Of a DNA stretch of 64,000 nt, positions 45,601-54,896 are shown in pieces. The notes beneath the pieces were generated by a model that was given only the letters and a program-made list of their open reading frames with translations, ran no database searches and was not told the origin of the DNA. The number at the start of each line of letters is the position of its first letter. Within the stretch, counting starts at the first letter, position 1. The position numbers and the translations under genes are program-made. This DNA comes from Gonapodya prolifera JEL478 (taxonomy: Eukaryota; Monoblepharomycota; Monoblepharidomycetes; Monoblepharidales; Gonapodyaceae). The stretch is taken from contig KQ965845.1 of the NCBI GenBank assembly GCA_001574975.1, positions 62,001 to 126,000 of the forward strand, given 5' to 3'.

Positions 45601-46497
45601 ATCTCCCATCAGCGACGACGCGTCTGAAAGTGACGAGGATGAAGTGATTACGTCGGTTTCACGGCAGGGTAGAGGACGTGGATCGCGTGGGCGTGGACGA
45701 GGTAGTACTCGCATAGCGAGCACTGCAAGCGCGCAGCGGGATGTCCGCGACGGGACGCCCCAGTCGGAATTCACCGAAAGCGATGGTAACATCTTGGTAC
45801 CGCAACTTGAACTCACGCTCGCAAATCCTGTGGGAACCCTCCCGTTGCCCAGCGAGTTCCCTTTCAACCTACCCTACGGGAAGAGGGTGTATATCCTTAC
45901 GCGATCAAATCCCAAACAGTACTTGTCAGCCAGGGTATGCTGGTACACCCCCGTCTTTACTGCGGGTAGTAAAGGTGTCAAGATGCGTGGAGTAGTCTGG
46001 GCCGTGCATGTGCACTGGGACGGTTGGAACTCGGAATCGGACTCTCAGTACGTTCTGGACTCCTCTGCTGTCATGCCGGGTAAAGANGTCATGAGGCTTC
46101 AAGTCAGTGAAAAGGAAATGGGCAAACGGAAGGTTCCTAAAGAGACAGAGGTCGCGGATGACACAAAGTGGTTTTTGCCTGNCTGGGAGACCCATGCACC
46201 GTCTTGGTACAAACCTGTGGATGGCCAACCTGGACCTTCGCCGGATTCTGCTTGGGTGAGGATACCGGATCAGAACGATTTGGAACACTGGGAAGATAGG
46301 CTCGCGAACGTCAAGACAAAGTGAGTGGCAGCTGAGTGTTTTTTTCCCTCCGCGTCATCAAATCCCACTGATATTTCGACTCCTTCAGAGCTTCGATGCA
46401 ATTTGTGCTCCACGAGTCCCCGTCTAACACCGGCAAAGTCCAGGTTGTGGAGTCCTTGCCTGATGGGACCGGCGTGAAGTTGCGCAGGGTGGACTAG
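42653..46497 (+). CDS. Kelch-repeat protein with FN3-like part, RG-rich linker and C-terminal domain (HCF-like layout)
   Basis: Six exons (42653-42875, 43111-43262, 43316-43694, 43881-44167, 44285-46320, 46389-46497) join in phase to 1061 residues. Kelch repeats occupy about residues 1-380: RMVVLWGGSDEE, DIYVWGGVDEKED, LVLFGGLRADYSPMDDLWSY, VVIFGGMTGAKG, LLIYGGWIKNPD and LYCFGGTTVHAL. A segment resembling fibronectin type III strands follows (FAVVEKGTTVVATWTA, then VVFALRVRVVVEDDVSEWTE), interrupted by RGRGRGG repeats. A long acidic/RG-rich linker comes next (RGRGRGGRARG, RGRGSRGRGRGRG). A globular C-terminus contains LPYGKRVYILTRSNPKQYL and VVWAVHVHWDGWNSESDSQY, Tudor/chromo-like in look. 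Kelch plus FN3 is the layout of host-cell-factor proteins, nuclear co-regulators. Single Ns at 46087 and 46182 leave two residues unknown. The third-exon acceptor (TTGAG) is pyrimidine-poor. Confidence 0.82.
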
Positions 46498-48172
46498 TAG
46501 CATCAATGTTGTGACGCTGACACTCCTTTATGTTGCATGTGTCTTTGGTACTAGTTTAGTCGGAATATAATGCTGGCTCTTGGTGTCGTGTTTTCGTTTC
46601 AATCTGATCGATGTGAGACGCTCATGCGAGTGCAATGCAAGTCTCGCGCAGGCGCTCGATTTCTCTTTTCGCATGCCTCAATATCGCCTTTCTAGCTCTA
46701 TCTTTCCTGCATTCTCTCGTAGTTCTGAATTTTGGATTGATTATTTTTTCGACTATCTGACTGTTCGCCATCTTTACGACAAAATGCCCGAAGCACCGCG
46801 TTTGAAGGAAGTGGAGCACGTGTACGTTTGCCCCGAATAAATGCCGTCTTCAACGAAACAAATGATTGCTCACTCCCGGGACCGGGCGCAGCATTGTTGG
46901 GGATCGACGTGCTGCCTGGAAACCAACAAGTTCCGCCCATCCGTCCCATCTCTGTCGCCGAAACTAGAATCCGCCATCGTCGAATGGATATGCGCCATCG
47001 GAACAGTGTCGCTCGCCTTCTCTTCGGGATCGTCGCACTTGCAGCAAGCGCTGAGACTACCTCGCGAAATCCCACAGCTGCACGTATCTGGCGACATGGC
47101 TACAGCAGCCATCACAGCTTGGAGACTATCCGTGGCGGATAGAGAGCTCTGGAGATCCCTCGCGATGCTGTGATTCTCGTCGACCTGTCCAATATGAACT
47201 CGGGGGTGTTACGACCGTGCATGCGACCGAACGAACGAAATAGCGCGCTTGAACATGAGATGTAGCAAGAACCAAGCACGCATTCGCGACCGCCTCCCGC
47301 GTTTTCTCTGGCCTTTCAGCCCTCAAGACACTGGCTGTGACTGACTGCGACTTGGACTCTCTGTCATCTCTTGTCCACTTACACCTGGACAAGCTAGACT
47401 TGAGCGGGAACCCTTGGGACTCCTCGGGCAAATTTCTAGATGACATGCTACCAATGAACCTCCTGGAGTGCTCCTTAAGGGGGAAATTCGCCTCGAAAGC
47501 TTTTACCTACAACGATGAAAGAATGGCCCCCCAAGCATGTCTATTCAACGGCGACAATCGATTTCAGAAGAAGCAAAAAGGCGGATACTCTTCGCAACTT
47601 GCTAAGAGGGCGGCTCCGTGTTGTGCCGACGGATTTGGCTACGAATTCGGGGCAGCCGGCAGTGGTGTATGCGGTGGAATGCCACTTGGAGTGGGTCATA
47701 CGACCTCTCACTTCCAAGAACGACCGATGGGTCGTTTGTCCCGGCGAACCTCTGCGCAAGTGGATACGAACTTTGCTCTCCCTTGGAGCTTTACTCCATG
47801 ATAACGACCACGCAATGCCAATCTAGCGTAGCCGGAAAGTACGCTGCACGCTTCTCTCACTGTATCCAGACCGTCTACTTGGCGAATAATGGGCAATGTT
47901 CGTACTCAGCCATTCGGAACGATTACCCCGGGCGTTACATTGCTCGGAACCTGTCTGCTGTGAGTTGTCGTGCAATATCCCAGGATTTCGAAATGCGGTT
48001 TGGTATTGCAGCACTCGTCATGCTGGAGGCACGTCTGTCAGGTGCGGTAACATGTCAATGCAAACTGGGATGTCTGGCGTCTTGCGTTGTTTGAGGTAAG
48101 TGTTTCCCCCTTTCCATCAGACAGCGGTTTTGTTGCACTGACGTTTCACGATCTCATGTTTCTCTCCTTAGA
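46498..48172 (+). pseudogene. LRR/F-box-like remnant and Cys-containing frame
   Basis: Plus-strand frames carry leucine-rich text: LPREIPQLHVSGDMATA, WRLSVADRELWRSLAML, LAVTDCDLDSLSSLVHLHLD then KLDLSGNPWDSSG. They lie in different frames and are broken by stops, so no intact gene could be assembled. A following frame (47618-48094) contains ASGYELCSPLELYS, YSAIRNDYPGRYIARNLSAV and CQCKLGCLASC. It ends with a good GTAAGT donor at 48095, which could splice to the CCTTAG acceptor at 48171, just before the Ser/Thr-rich stretch. The parts may belong to one secreted protein, but this is speculative. Confidence 0.35.
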
Positions 48173-48850
48173 ATGCGCGTAACGACTTCGATGACAAAAT
48201 CATCCACCACAAACTTTACACAAACCACGAGCGCAACACGAACAACAAGCACAAATTCTCGAACCCCAACCATCGTCGACAACCTATCAGACCACTTCGA
48301 GCTCCACAACAAGTTTGACCACCTCAGACATCACAAGCCAAGCTCCGACCACCAGCGAAACATTAACAATCGCCACAACCGACACCACATCAGAAACCCC
48401 AACATCCACTCAGACAACTTCAACATCTACCCATAGTCAAACTTTGACGGAAACTGAGACATCCACTCAGACATCAATCCTCTCTCAAACTACATCAGAC
48501 ACCACTTCGGAAACTCTAACGTCTACTGAGTCCACAAGCTAAACTCTGACTCAAACAACCACTGATATCACCTCAACCACTTCAGAAACCCTTTCAACCA
48601 CTTCTACAAGCGCAACATCATCTACTTCATCGCAAACGAAAACATCAACTACATCTACTTTTACAACCAGTTTTACCACATCTTCTGCGACTCCGACTCG
48701 GACCACAACTGGAACCACGTCGCTTACCACACCCGACCCGCAGTTGATAGCGGTCAACAGCATCCTCCCCTCATTCATCAAAATCCACCGTATCACCCCC
48801 AGCCTCACCAAAGAACAGCGCATACGTGGGCGCATTGTCCAACAAGCTTG
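48173..48850 (+). pseudogene. Ser/Thr-rich mucin-like stalk, broken frame
   Basis: A long Ser/Thr-rich stretch (TTSDITSQAPTTSETLT, TQTTSTSTHSQTLTETETS, TSATSSTSSQTKTSTTS) of about 220 codons, typical of heavily O-glycosylated fungal cell-wall proteins. It shifts frame once near 48270 and has one in-frame TAA near 48541. It ends with DPQLIAVNSILPSFIKI and a stop. Its 3' end overlaps, antisense, the C-terminal exon of the broken antiporter at 48771-49774. Low-complexity repeats slip easily, so the breaks may be recent or technical. Confidence 0.5.
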
Positions 48851-49774
48851 AGAGGCCACCCGATGCCCAGAAGTAGTGGGTTGGGGTCGTGACGGCGGAC
48901 ACGAGCCATCCGAGTGAACTTAATTTTTTTCATGTATCCTGGAACCCGCTGGTTCGGAAGTCAAAGGGGGAAGTGAATGGGCAGTGACGCACGAGAACGC
49001 AACTGACCCGACACGATCACATCGGCAACGATGAGTAGAAGAAGGGCAACGTTGAGTAGTCCCACCTCTTTGAGCTGCGCATTGGTGTGCAGCGCGAGGG
49101 TTACATAAAAGGTGATGATTGAGTCACGGTTGCACGTCAGCCAAGGGCACGAATATGGAACACACACCGACTCGACCTCCAGCACCTCCTCCTTAACTTC
49201 TTCCACCTCATCTTGCACAAAATGGGTCAAATCGCCGACATCACCCTCTTTGCCCGCGTGATCTCCCTGTTCCTCTTTCTTGTCCGCGACCAACAACCCC
49301 GTCCGGTCGGAAAGTGTACCGACGACCGAGTACCGCGATAGCGGCGATAAGTGAATGGTAGCGTCGGATGTCACTGTCCCTGAGGATTCATGGTGGCTGT
49401 CGTCGAACAAGAGTCCTTTGGAGAGGCTTCCAGGGTTTCATCGGGCGTGGGGGTTCTCGCACCTACGTCTGACTTCGATACGTCCTCCTTGGCGTCGCCT
49501 GCTGGCTTAACTTGCACGTGTTGGAACAGTATAATTGCCTCGTTTCAAACAACACCATGTACCAGCACGATCCTTACCTCCCCCACCACCGGCTCCACAT
49601 CCCCGCTCTCCTCGGCCGCACGATGTCCCTCCCTCCTCCACAACACCACGTCGACCGCAAAGTACACCACCGTGACGACCCCGGCGGTGAGCAGGAAGGG
49701 CAATATGGTGTTTGTGAGCGGCCAGAAGAAGTCGACGCCGCGGAGGAACCCGATGAAGACGGGCGGGTCGCCGA
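48771..49774 (-). pseudogene. Bacterial-type Na+/H+ antiporter-like (CitMHS_2) middle and C-terminal remnant
   Basis: The exon at 49578-49774 (CCCACAG acceptor, GTAAGG donor) reads VGDPPVFIGFLRGVDFFWPL then TILPFLLTAGVVTVVYFAVD. This is the GDPPLFLG(Y/F)LxGVxFFWxL signature of the CitMHS_2/NhaD-like family, common in bacteria. A second part (about 48990-49420) ends KEVGLLNVALLLLIVADVIV. A third part near the stop at 48771 reads HYFWASGGLSSLLDNAPTYA then LFFG, matching the conserved SSFLDNAPTYLVFF helix. About 90 residues expected between the last two parts are absent, frames change, and the N-terminal domain is not upstream on this strand. It is therefore a broken gene. The N-terminal domain lies on the opposite strand at 50351-50682. 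Confidence 0.6.
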
Positions 49775-50350
49775 CTGTGGGTGGGCGGGGGGGAAGTGGG
49801 GTGAGTGAGGGATGTATGTCAGAGGGTCGTGGAATGAGGGGAGGTAGTCGAGGATGAGGCTGGGTGGCGGGAGGAGCAGGGATTGAGAGATGGGGGGGAA
49901 TTGGGATGTGGTGATGAGGAGCGAACGTGAGTATTGGGAGGGAATGCGAGAGGAGCAGGTATGGTTGAGACAGTCACCCCGCCTCGAGAGAAATGATATG
50001 GCGATAACATCCCCAACGCAAAACGCACGCAACACGGAGTCGCACGAGTCATCGCACGCTGAGGATGGCTGCTGCGACGGGTGCGCTCCATGCCCGCGCG
50101 GGCGTCGACGGCGCTGACACTGGCGCGCGGGTGGGAGTCCTCGTCCGCGCCTTTCGTTTCAAGCACTCGTGAGCGAACCCTCGCACCCGCTCACCGCACT
50201 CTCTGCGATGCTGCGATCTGCCCTGTCCAAAAAGAAATCTGTCCATCGGATACGCTGTCCGTGAGTGGCTCGTCCGCATCCCCCTCCTCAACCACTCGCC
50301 GGCATTGCTCACACCGTATCCTGTCACTGACCACTTGTCACCCCTCCCAG

Positions 50351-50682
50351 CCTTTCTCGGCATGCTACTCTCAATCGCCATCGGTCCACTGGCGATCCCA
50401 CATCTCTGGGAGCACTGGTACCCGCTCTTCACGGCAGTGTGGGCGCTTGCTTTTGTATGTTGCCCTGTTGACCTTGTCAAACGACTCATTCGGATTGTAA
50501 ATTCAACGTACCTCTTGTCAACATCTTCTTCTTCCTCTGGAAGTTCATCCCGTTTGCTGTCCAATGTGAGATTCGTCTTCTGTTTCCCCGATTTGATTGG
50601 CGTGACTTTCAATATCCACTTTGCCCCTTTCGCGCCCACACCTAGACGGCATCACGTTCGCCCTTTACGAAGTAGTCCACGC
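50351..50682 (+). pseudogene. N-terminal piece of the same antiporter family, opposite strand
   Basis: A TCCCAG acceptor at 50350 opens an exon reading FLGMLLSIAIGPLAIPHLWE then HWYPLFTAVWALAF, with a GTATGT donor at 50455. VPLVNIFFFLWKFIPFAVQ appears around 50510-50570. An exon at 50646-50682 (CCTAG acceptor) reads DGITFALYEVVHA with a GTAAGC donor. The order and spacing match the N-terminus of CitMHS_2-type antiporters (two helices, then ALxEILHA), but no further exons follow on this strand before the secreted-protein gene at 50933. Either an inversion has separated it from the 48771-49774 remnant or it is a second, truncated copy. Confidence 0.5.
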
Positions 50683-50932
50683 GTAAGCACCCTGTTGTGT
50701 GCGTGCGACTAGACAAAGACAGCACCACGTTTTGGCGTGAAGCGGGCGGTTACGGTCAGGCACTTCGGGTGAGGCCGGAGACTGGGACAGAAATTTCTCG
50801 ATAAGGAAGTTTGCAGAGGTAGTTCTCAAGACCCCTCGCTCTTGATCCTGTTGTCCCTGATGTCCAGCCCAAGAAAACCGACCGCCATGAACTTGGTATT
50901 GAAACCACCTCCCTCCACCAACCACACCGAAA

Positions 50933-51756
50933 ATGACCCGCATCACCACCCTTTTCCTCCTCATCGCCGCCATCACCGCGCTGATGGTCCACCAGTCCCA
51001 TGCCTTCGTCGACGTCATCCGGGACGCCGCGCTCGAGGCCGCGGATAAAGTGCCCTGCCCTGCAAATCACCCATATCGTTGGGACAAGCGGTATTGCATA
51101 AAGCCGAATTGCCCTACTGTTGCGGGGGTGCAGTATGATGACGATGGGCTTTGTGAGTTACGGGTGCAGTTAATTACGCGATGGGGGATCACCCGCTTAC
51201 TATAACCCTCGACGGGATACCGGTTTCAGATTGTGTTGAAAATTGTCCGCCCGGATGGAGGGGTGATGGTGTCCAGTGCAGGTTGGATCTTCACGTGTAC
51301 AGTGAGTGATGATCCATGTGGACTGCTGGGTTCGGTCTTGAATGAGCTCACTAATACTCTCTAAGTCTCGTCTTTACGCAACTTTTCGACGCACTGCATC
51401 CTGTCGTCGAATACTCCCAGCCAAAGGATGGTGAGTACAGAGTTTCGAAAATCCCTCTTATTCCTCGCCTACTCTCCACATAATTCTCACCCCCCTCCAC
51501 CCCCATCCCACCACCCAGCTGCTGCACGCTCTTTACCAAATTCTGCTGCGATAACTGCAACTCCGGCTACGTCGACGACGGGTGCACCTGCCGCCGCCCG
51601 CCGCAGAGCCGCAAGCAAAAGCGGTTTGTGAGGGAGAAGTGGGATAAGGCAAAGAATGTGATTGAGCCCCCAAGTGAGTTGGCCGTTGGGTGTGAGATAA
51701 GGTGGAAAGGCGAGCCTGACTGGAACGTGCCGTGTGGTGCAGCCCCGCCTCACTGA
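50933..51756 (+). CDS. Secreted Cys-rich protein with EGF-like motif
   Basis: Five exons (50933-51152, 51230-51294, 51366-51430, 51519-51673, 51743-51756) join in phase to 172 residues. A clear signal peptide (MTRITTLFLLIAAITALMV, then HQSHA) is followed by paired-Cys text: VPCPANHPYRWDKRYCIKPN then CPTVAGVQYDDDG, the EGF-like CVENCPPGWRGDGVQC, and CCTLFTKFCCDNCNSGYVDD then GCTC. A basic tail (RKQKRFVREKWDKAKN) ends the protein. The second intron needs a GTGTAC donor (exon end 51294) to keep the downstream Cys frame; the stronger GTGAGT seven bases later would break it. Probably extracellular or cell-wall associated. No named family was recognised. Confidence 0.65.
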
Positions 51757-52394
51757 TACGTGTTTCGGTTCGATACCGTTTTGACGTCATTGGTGCGCGC
51801 GATGCTCACGTAACTTTGGAGCTGCTGTTGTCGATAATATCCAGTCAAAACTGTCAACTGTCATGGGATGTAAAAGCGGCATGTGGCAATGATTTAACAA
51901 TGTAAGGCTCGCCTGTAAATGAACTTCAAATCATTTGGTCCCCACACAGGCCATGTCCGGGGTGAATTGATGATCCATCGCTCTTCACACTCCACGGACA
52001 TGATGCTGTGTGAAAAGAACGATCGCAAGGGGCTATTAGTACGCTCATACGGTATTTGGGTAGGATGGGGCGAAGAGATGAAAGCCGTCGTGAGGCAGCC
52101 TGACATTCACGCGCGCAGGTGCCCTTGGCAACATGATGTAATACTTTGATCAAGGACACATAACACGTGACTTGCACCGATTGATTACGGAACACACATC
52201 GTTCGCAATTATATTGATACTTCTACCGCTTATACAGCACTCTTCTTGTAATCAATACACACCGACATTAGCTGCAATCTACCAACATCTTCTTTCTTCA
52301 AATGACAATCTCGAACGATAGGGGTCTACTTGAGTGAGTTATATTACCACCAGAATCTTCCATTTACGTCGGCTGACTAATCTCTCTCCGCAAT
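51757..52394. other. Intergenic stretch, no gene recognised
   Basis: About 640 bp with short frames only (51919-52149 plus and its antisense), without domain or splice support. Confidence 0.35.
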
Positions 52395-53337
52395 ATGCAG
52401 TTTACGGGGCCAACCGCGGCGTCGGGCTCGGCCTCGCACCTGCGCTCATTGACAAACCGAACACGACCGTGTTCGCCGGTGCCGGCGACGCCCTCCTCTG
52501 AACGCCAAGGCTCTCATCAAACTGCAAGCAAGTCACTCAAGTTGACTTCAGCGAATGTCGAGGACTATGCAGCGGCAGTGGCTGAGATAAGACGCATAGC
52601 GGGACGACTTGATGTGGTGATTGCTAATGCTGTAATTCGTTTGGCTTTGGGCGGGGTCAAGGATCCGGACTGAGTCAAAACCTCGTTCGGTGTACATGCC
52701 TCTTCAGGGTATCGCCAAGTGATGGGCTCAATTGACATAACCCCCCTCGAGGACTACCGCGAGCACTGGGAAGTCAACACTCTGTGACCCCCTCGTCCTT
52801 TGGCAAGCAGTGTCCAATCTTCTACGCGCGAGCGCGACAAAGGAACCATACTTCGGGGTGGTCTCCTCGGCAGCGGGAAGCATTGGGAACTATTTGATTT
52901 GAAAGCGTCGGCTTAGTGGGTGCTCGATTTCTGAACTCTTCTTGGGTGCGAGGTTGCGACAACGTTTTCAAACCCGCAGTGGGTCCTCCAAAGCAGCAGT
53001 CAACTTCCAAAGCCCTGCACGTGGAACACGAAGCGGAGAGCCTCGTCGCAACTGCCATTCATCCTGGATGGGCGGAGACTGATATGTGAGTTCTCACATC
53101 GGTATTGGTAATTCTTCGTTGCTGTTCCAACTAAAAGCACACCGGTCCAAAGGGGCAACTACGCAGCCAAAGCAGCCGGCCTTCCCCAAGCTCCCGTAAC
53201 ACTGGAAGCAAGCATCACCGGGTTGCTTCCACATATTGAGGGCGCCACGAGGTTGGCGAAGGGAGGAAAGTCCTTGAATTTCAGCACGAAGAGTGGTGAA
53301 ATGGCGTGGGATTTTCATACAGAGGAGTTGGTGTGGT
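52395..53337 (+). pseudogene. Short-chain dehydrogenase (norsolorinic-ketoreductase-like), decayed
   Basis: Fragments in changing frames follow the order of a fungal SDR: YGANRGVGLGLAPALIDKPN then TTVFAGA (cofactor loop), LTSANVEDYAAAVAEIRRIA then GRLDVVIANA, TPLEDYREHWEVNTL, and near the end AAKAAGLPQAPVTLEASITG, GATRLAKGGKSLNF, WDFHTEELVW. Stops occur after the cofactor segment (52499), after KDPD (52672) and after VNTL (52784). The catalytic SSxAGS...YxxSK region is readable only in scattered frames. With at least five breaks this is a pseudogene rather than one sequencing slip. Intact relatives reduce polyketide or aromatic ketones. Confidence 0.7.
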
Positions 53338-54896
53338 AGATCACTTAGCTTCGAGTATGATATTGATATTCTTATGCCCGCTTTCACTATATTCAGATGG
53401 GAATTCAAAACCAGCCCAACAAAACTATGAGTGTGCTGTGGCCTTCCCAGGGAGCAGGGGCAACCGAGATCTTCGTCGTCACATCATTCGTTCGCTCCTA
53501 GTCACCAATCGCTCCACCAGGCCAGCCACTCGACATGACGAACTCAACTGTCGGCTTTCCAATCACACTTCCTCAACACATTCCGCTCTCCTACGAGGCT
53601 GAAGTGACATTCACACCGCAATCAACGGCACTATTTCTTGCACTGAGTTTCGTGTCCAAGGCATCTTCGGAAATTGCGGTCCCGAGGTTGTGGCCGAATG
53701 CGTGGAGACAGCTGACCGACACATCCAGGAGAGCGAAAGCGATTTCAAATACCCATCATGCGAGTGTACGGCCTTGGGCGATGTATGTGAAAAGAGAATG
53801 TGATCCCTGGCCTGTCTCCGTTATAATGATTTCAGATCTTGGTCTTGACTTGTCTGTTGTGGTAACAGCTTAGCTTTGCCAGGGGAGTATTCTTCGAGGC
53901 ACCAACGCCCTGGATGGTTGCGAGCTTGCGGCAAATAGGAATCCTCTCTGGCACGCACTATCTTGTTGAGATGAACAAATCTGGACTCTTTGCCAGCCCA
54001 CTTTCGGTGCGTGAACCGCATTTCACACACTGTCTTTTAAACAACGGAGCTAACTACCAATCAATGCAAAAGAACCTCCATCACGGATCCGGCCTACGTC
54101 GGAATTATCCACGCTTCGCTGTCGCAATTGTCCGAGATTGGACTGTTCGAGTGTGAGCTGAGATCGCTTGTTCCCAAACTCCCAGTATGGAGCAAGAATC
54201 CTCGCACTCGTGACCTATCTAATTCCCCTCGTCAAAATCCCATGTCAGGTCTACCCCGGTTACGTCTGGTGGTTTGAATTACGTTCATTGCACATGAGCG
54301 CGTTGGTACATCTTTCTGGTACGTTCATCACCCCGCCCAAGTTCAAACCAACATTGTCTATTGACGGGATGTGCCCTGCTTCACCCAGTTGATGCAATCT
54401 CGGTGATGGGAGTAATGTTGATGCTGCCACTTCAGATGTACCATTGCATGTTCTTACTCAACCTGTATCGCAGAGCCGTAAAAAAGCGCGTTCACTTCTA
54501 ATTATTCCCGATGACTAATATACTGATTGCTTTGAGAGGCTAGACCCCGTCGTGTCTGGCAGCACATTTTCCAAACACTTCTTTCCACGATTCCACCGAA
54601 TATCAAACGAAAGGATGTTCGACTTTCAGTCTTTCTCCACCGAGAAACTTTCCCGTCGCTTTTGATGCAAGATATGAGCGGCATCGGCTCTTTTCTTAAT
54701 CCGCCCCCCTTCGTGCCAGCGAGCGAACAGAAAGCAACGGCCGATTGGAAGAGTGACTGGCGGACATGATTGTTACCGATGTCTAGCATAAGGGACCCGC
54801 AGACCGGTGCCCGGATGCTGCGAAGCTGCCTGTCGGAGATTCGACCACGTCACTCACTCCCGCGATCGCATCCCGTCGTTCATCTAACGGTCCATC
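53338..54896. other. Intergenic stretch, weak open frame only
   Basis: About 1.56 kb. The frame at 53535-53873 (ALFLALSFVSKASSEIAVPR, then LWPNAW) has a faint resemblance in spacing to the unnamed helical family, too weak to assign. The last 100 bases are the probable leader of the Cache receptor. Confidence 0.3.

Noticed and set aside
44967-45647. Alternative plus-strand frame and antisense Ser/Pro-rich frames inside the Kelch gene
   Set aside because: They arise from the repetitive RG/acidic linker. The Kelch gene frame is continuous and spliced consistently.
48551-48859. Minus-strand Val/Glu-rich frame
   Set aside because: It is the antisense of the Ser/Thr-rich repeat (ACN/TCN codons read backward give Val/Glu/Asp). 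No independent support.
53535-53873. Plus-strand 112-codon frame with LFLALSFVSKASSEIAVP
   Set aside because: Spacing of hydrophobic residues vaguely recalls the helical family, but identity is too low and there is no second exon.
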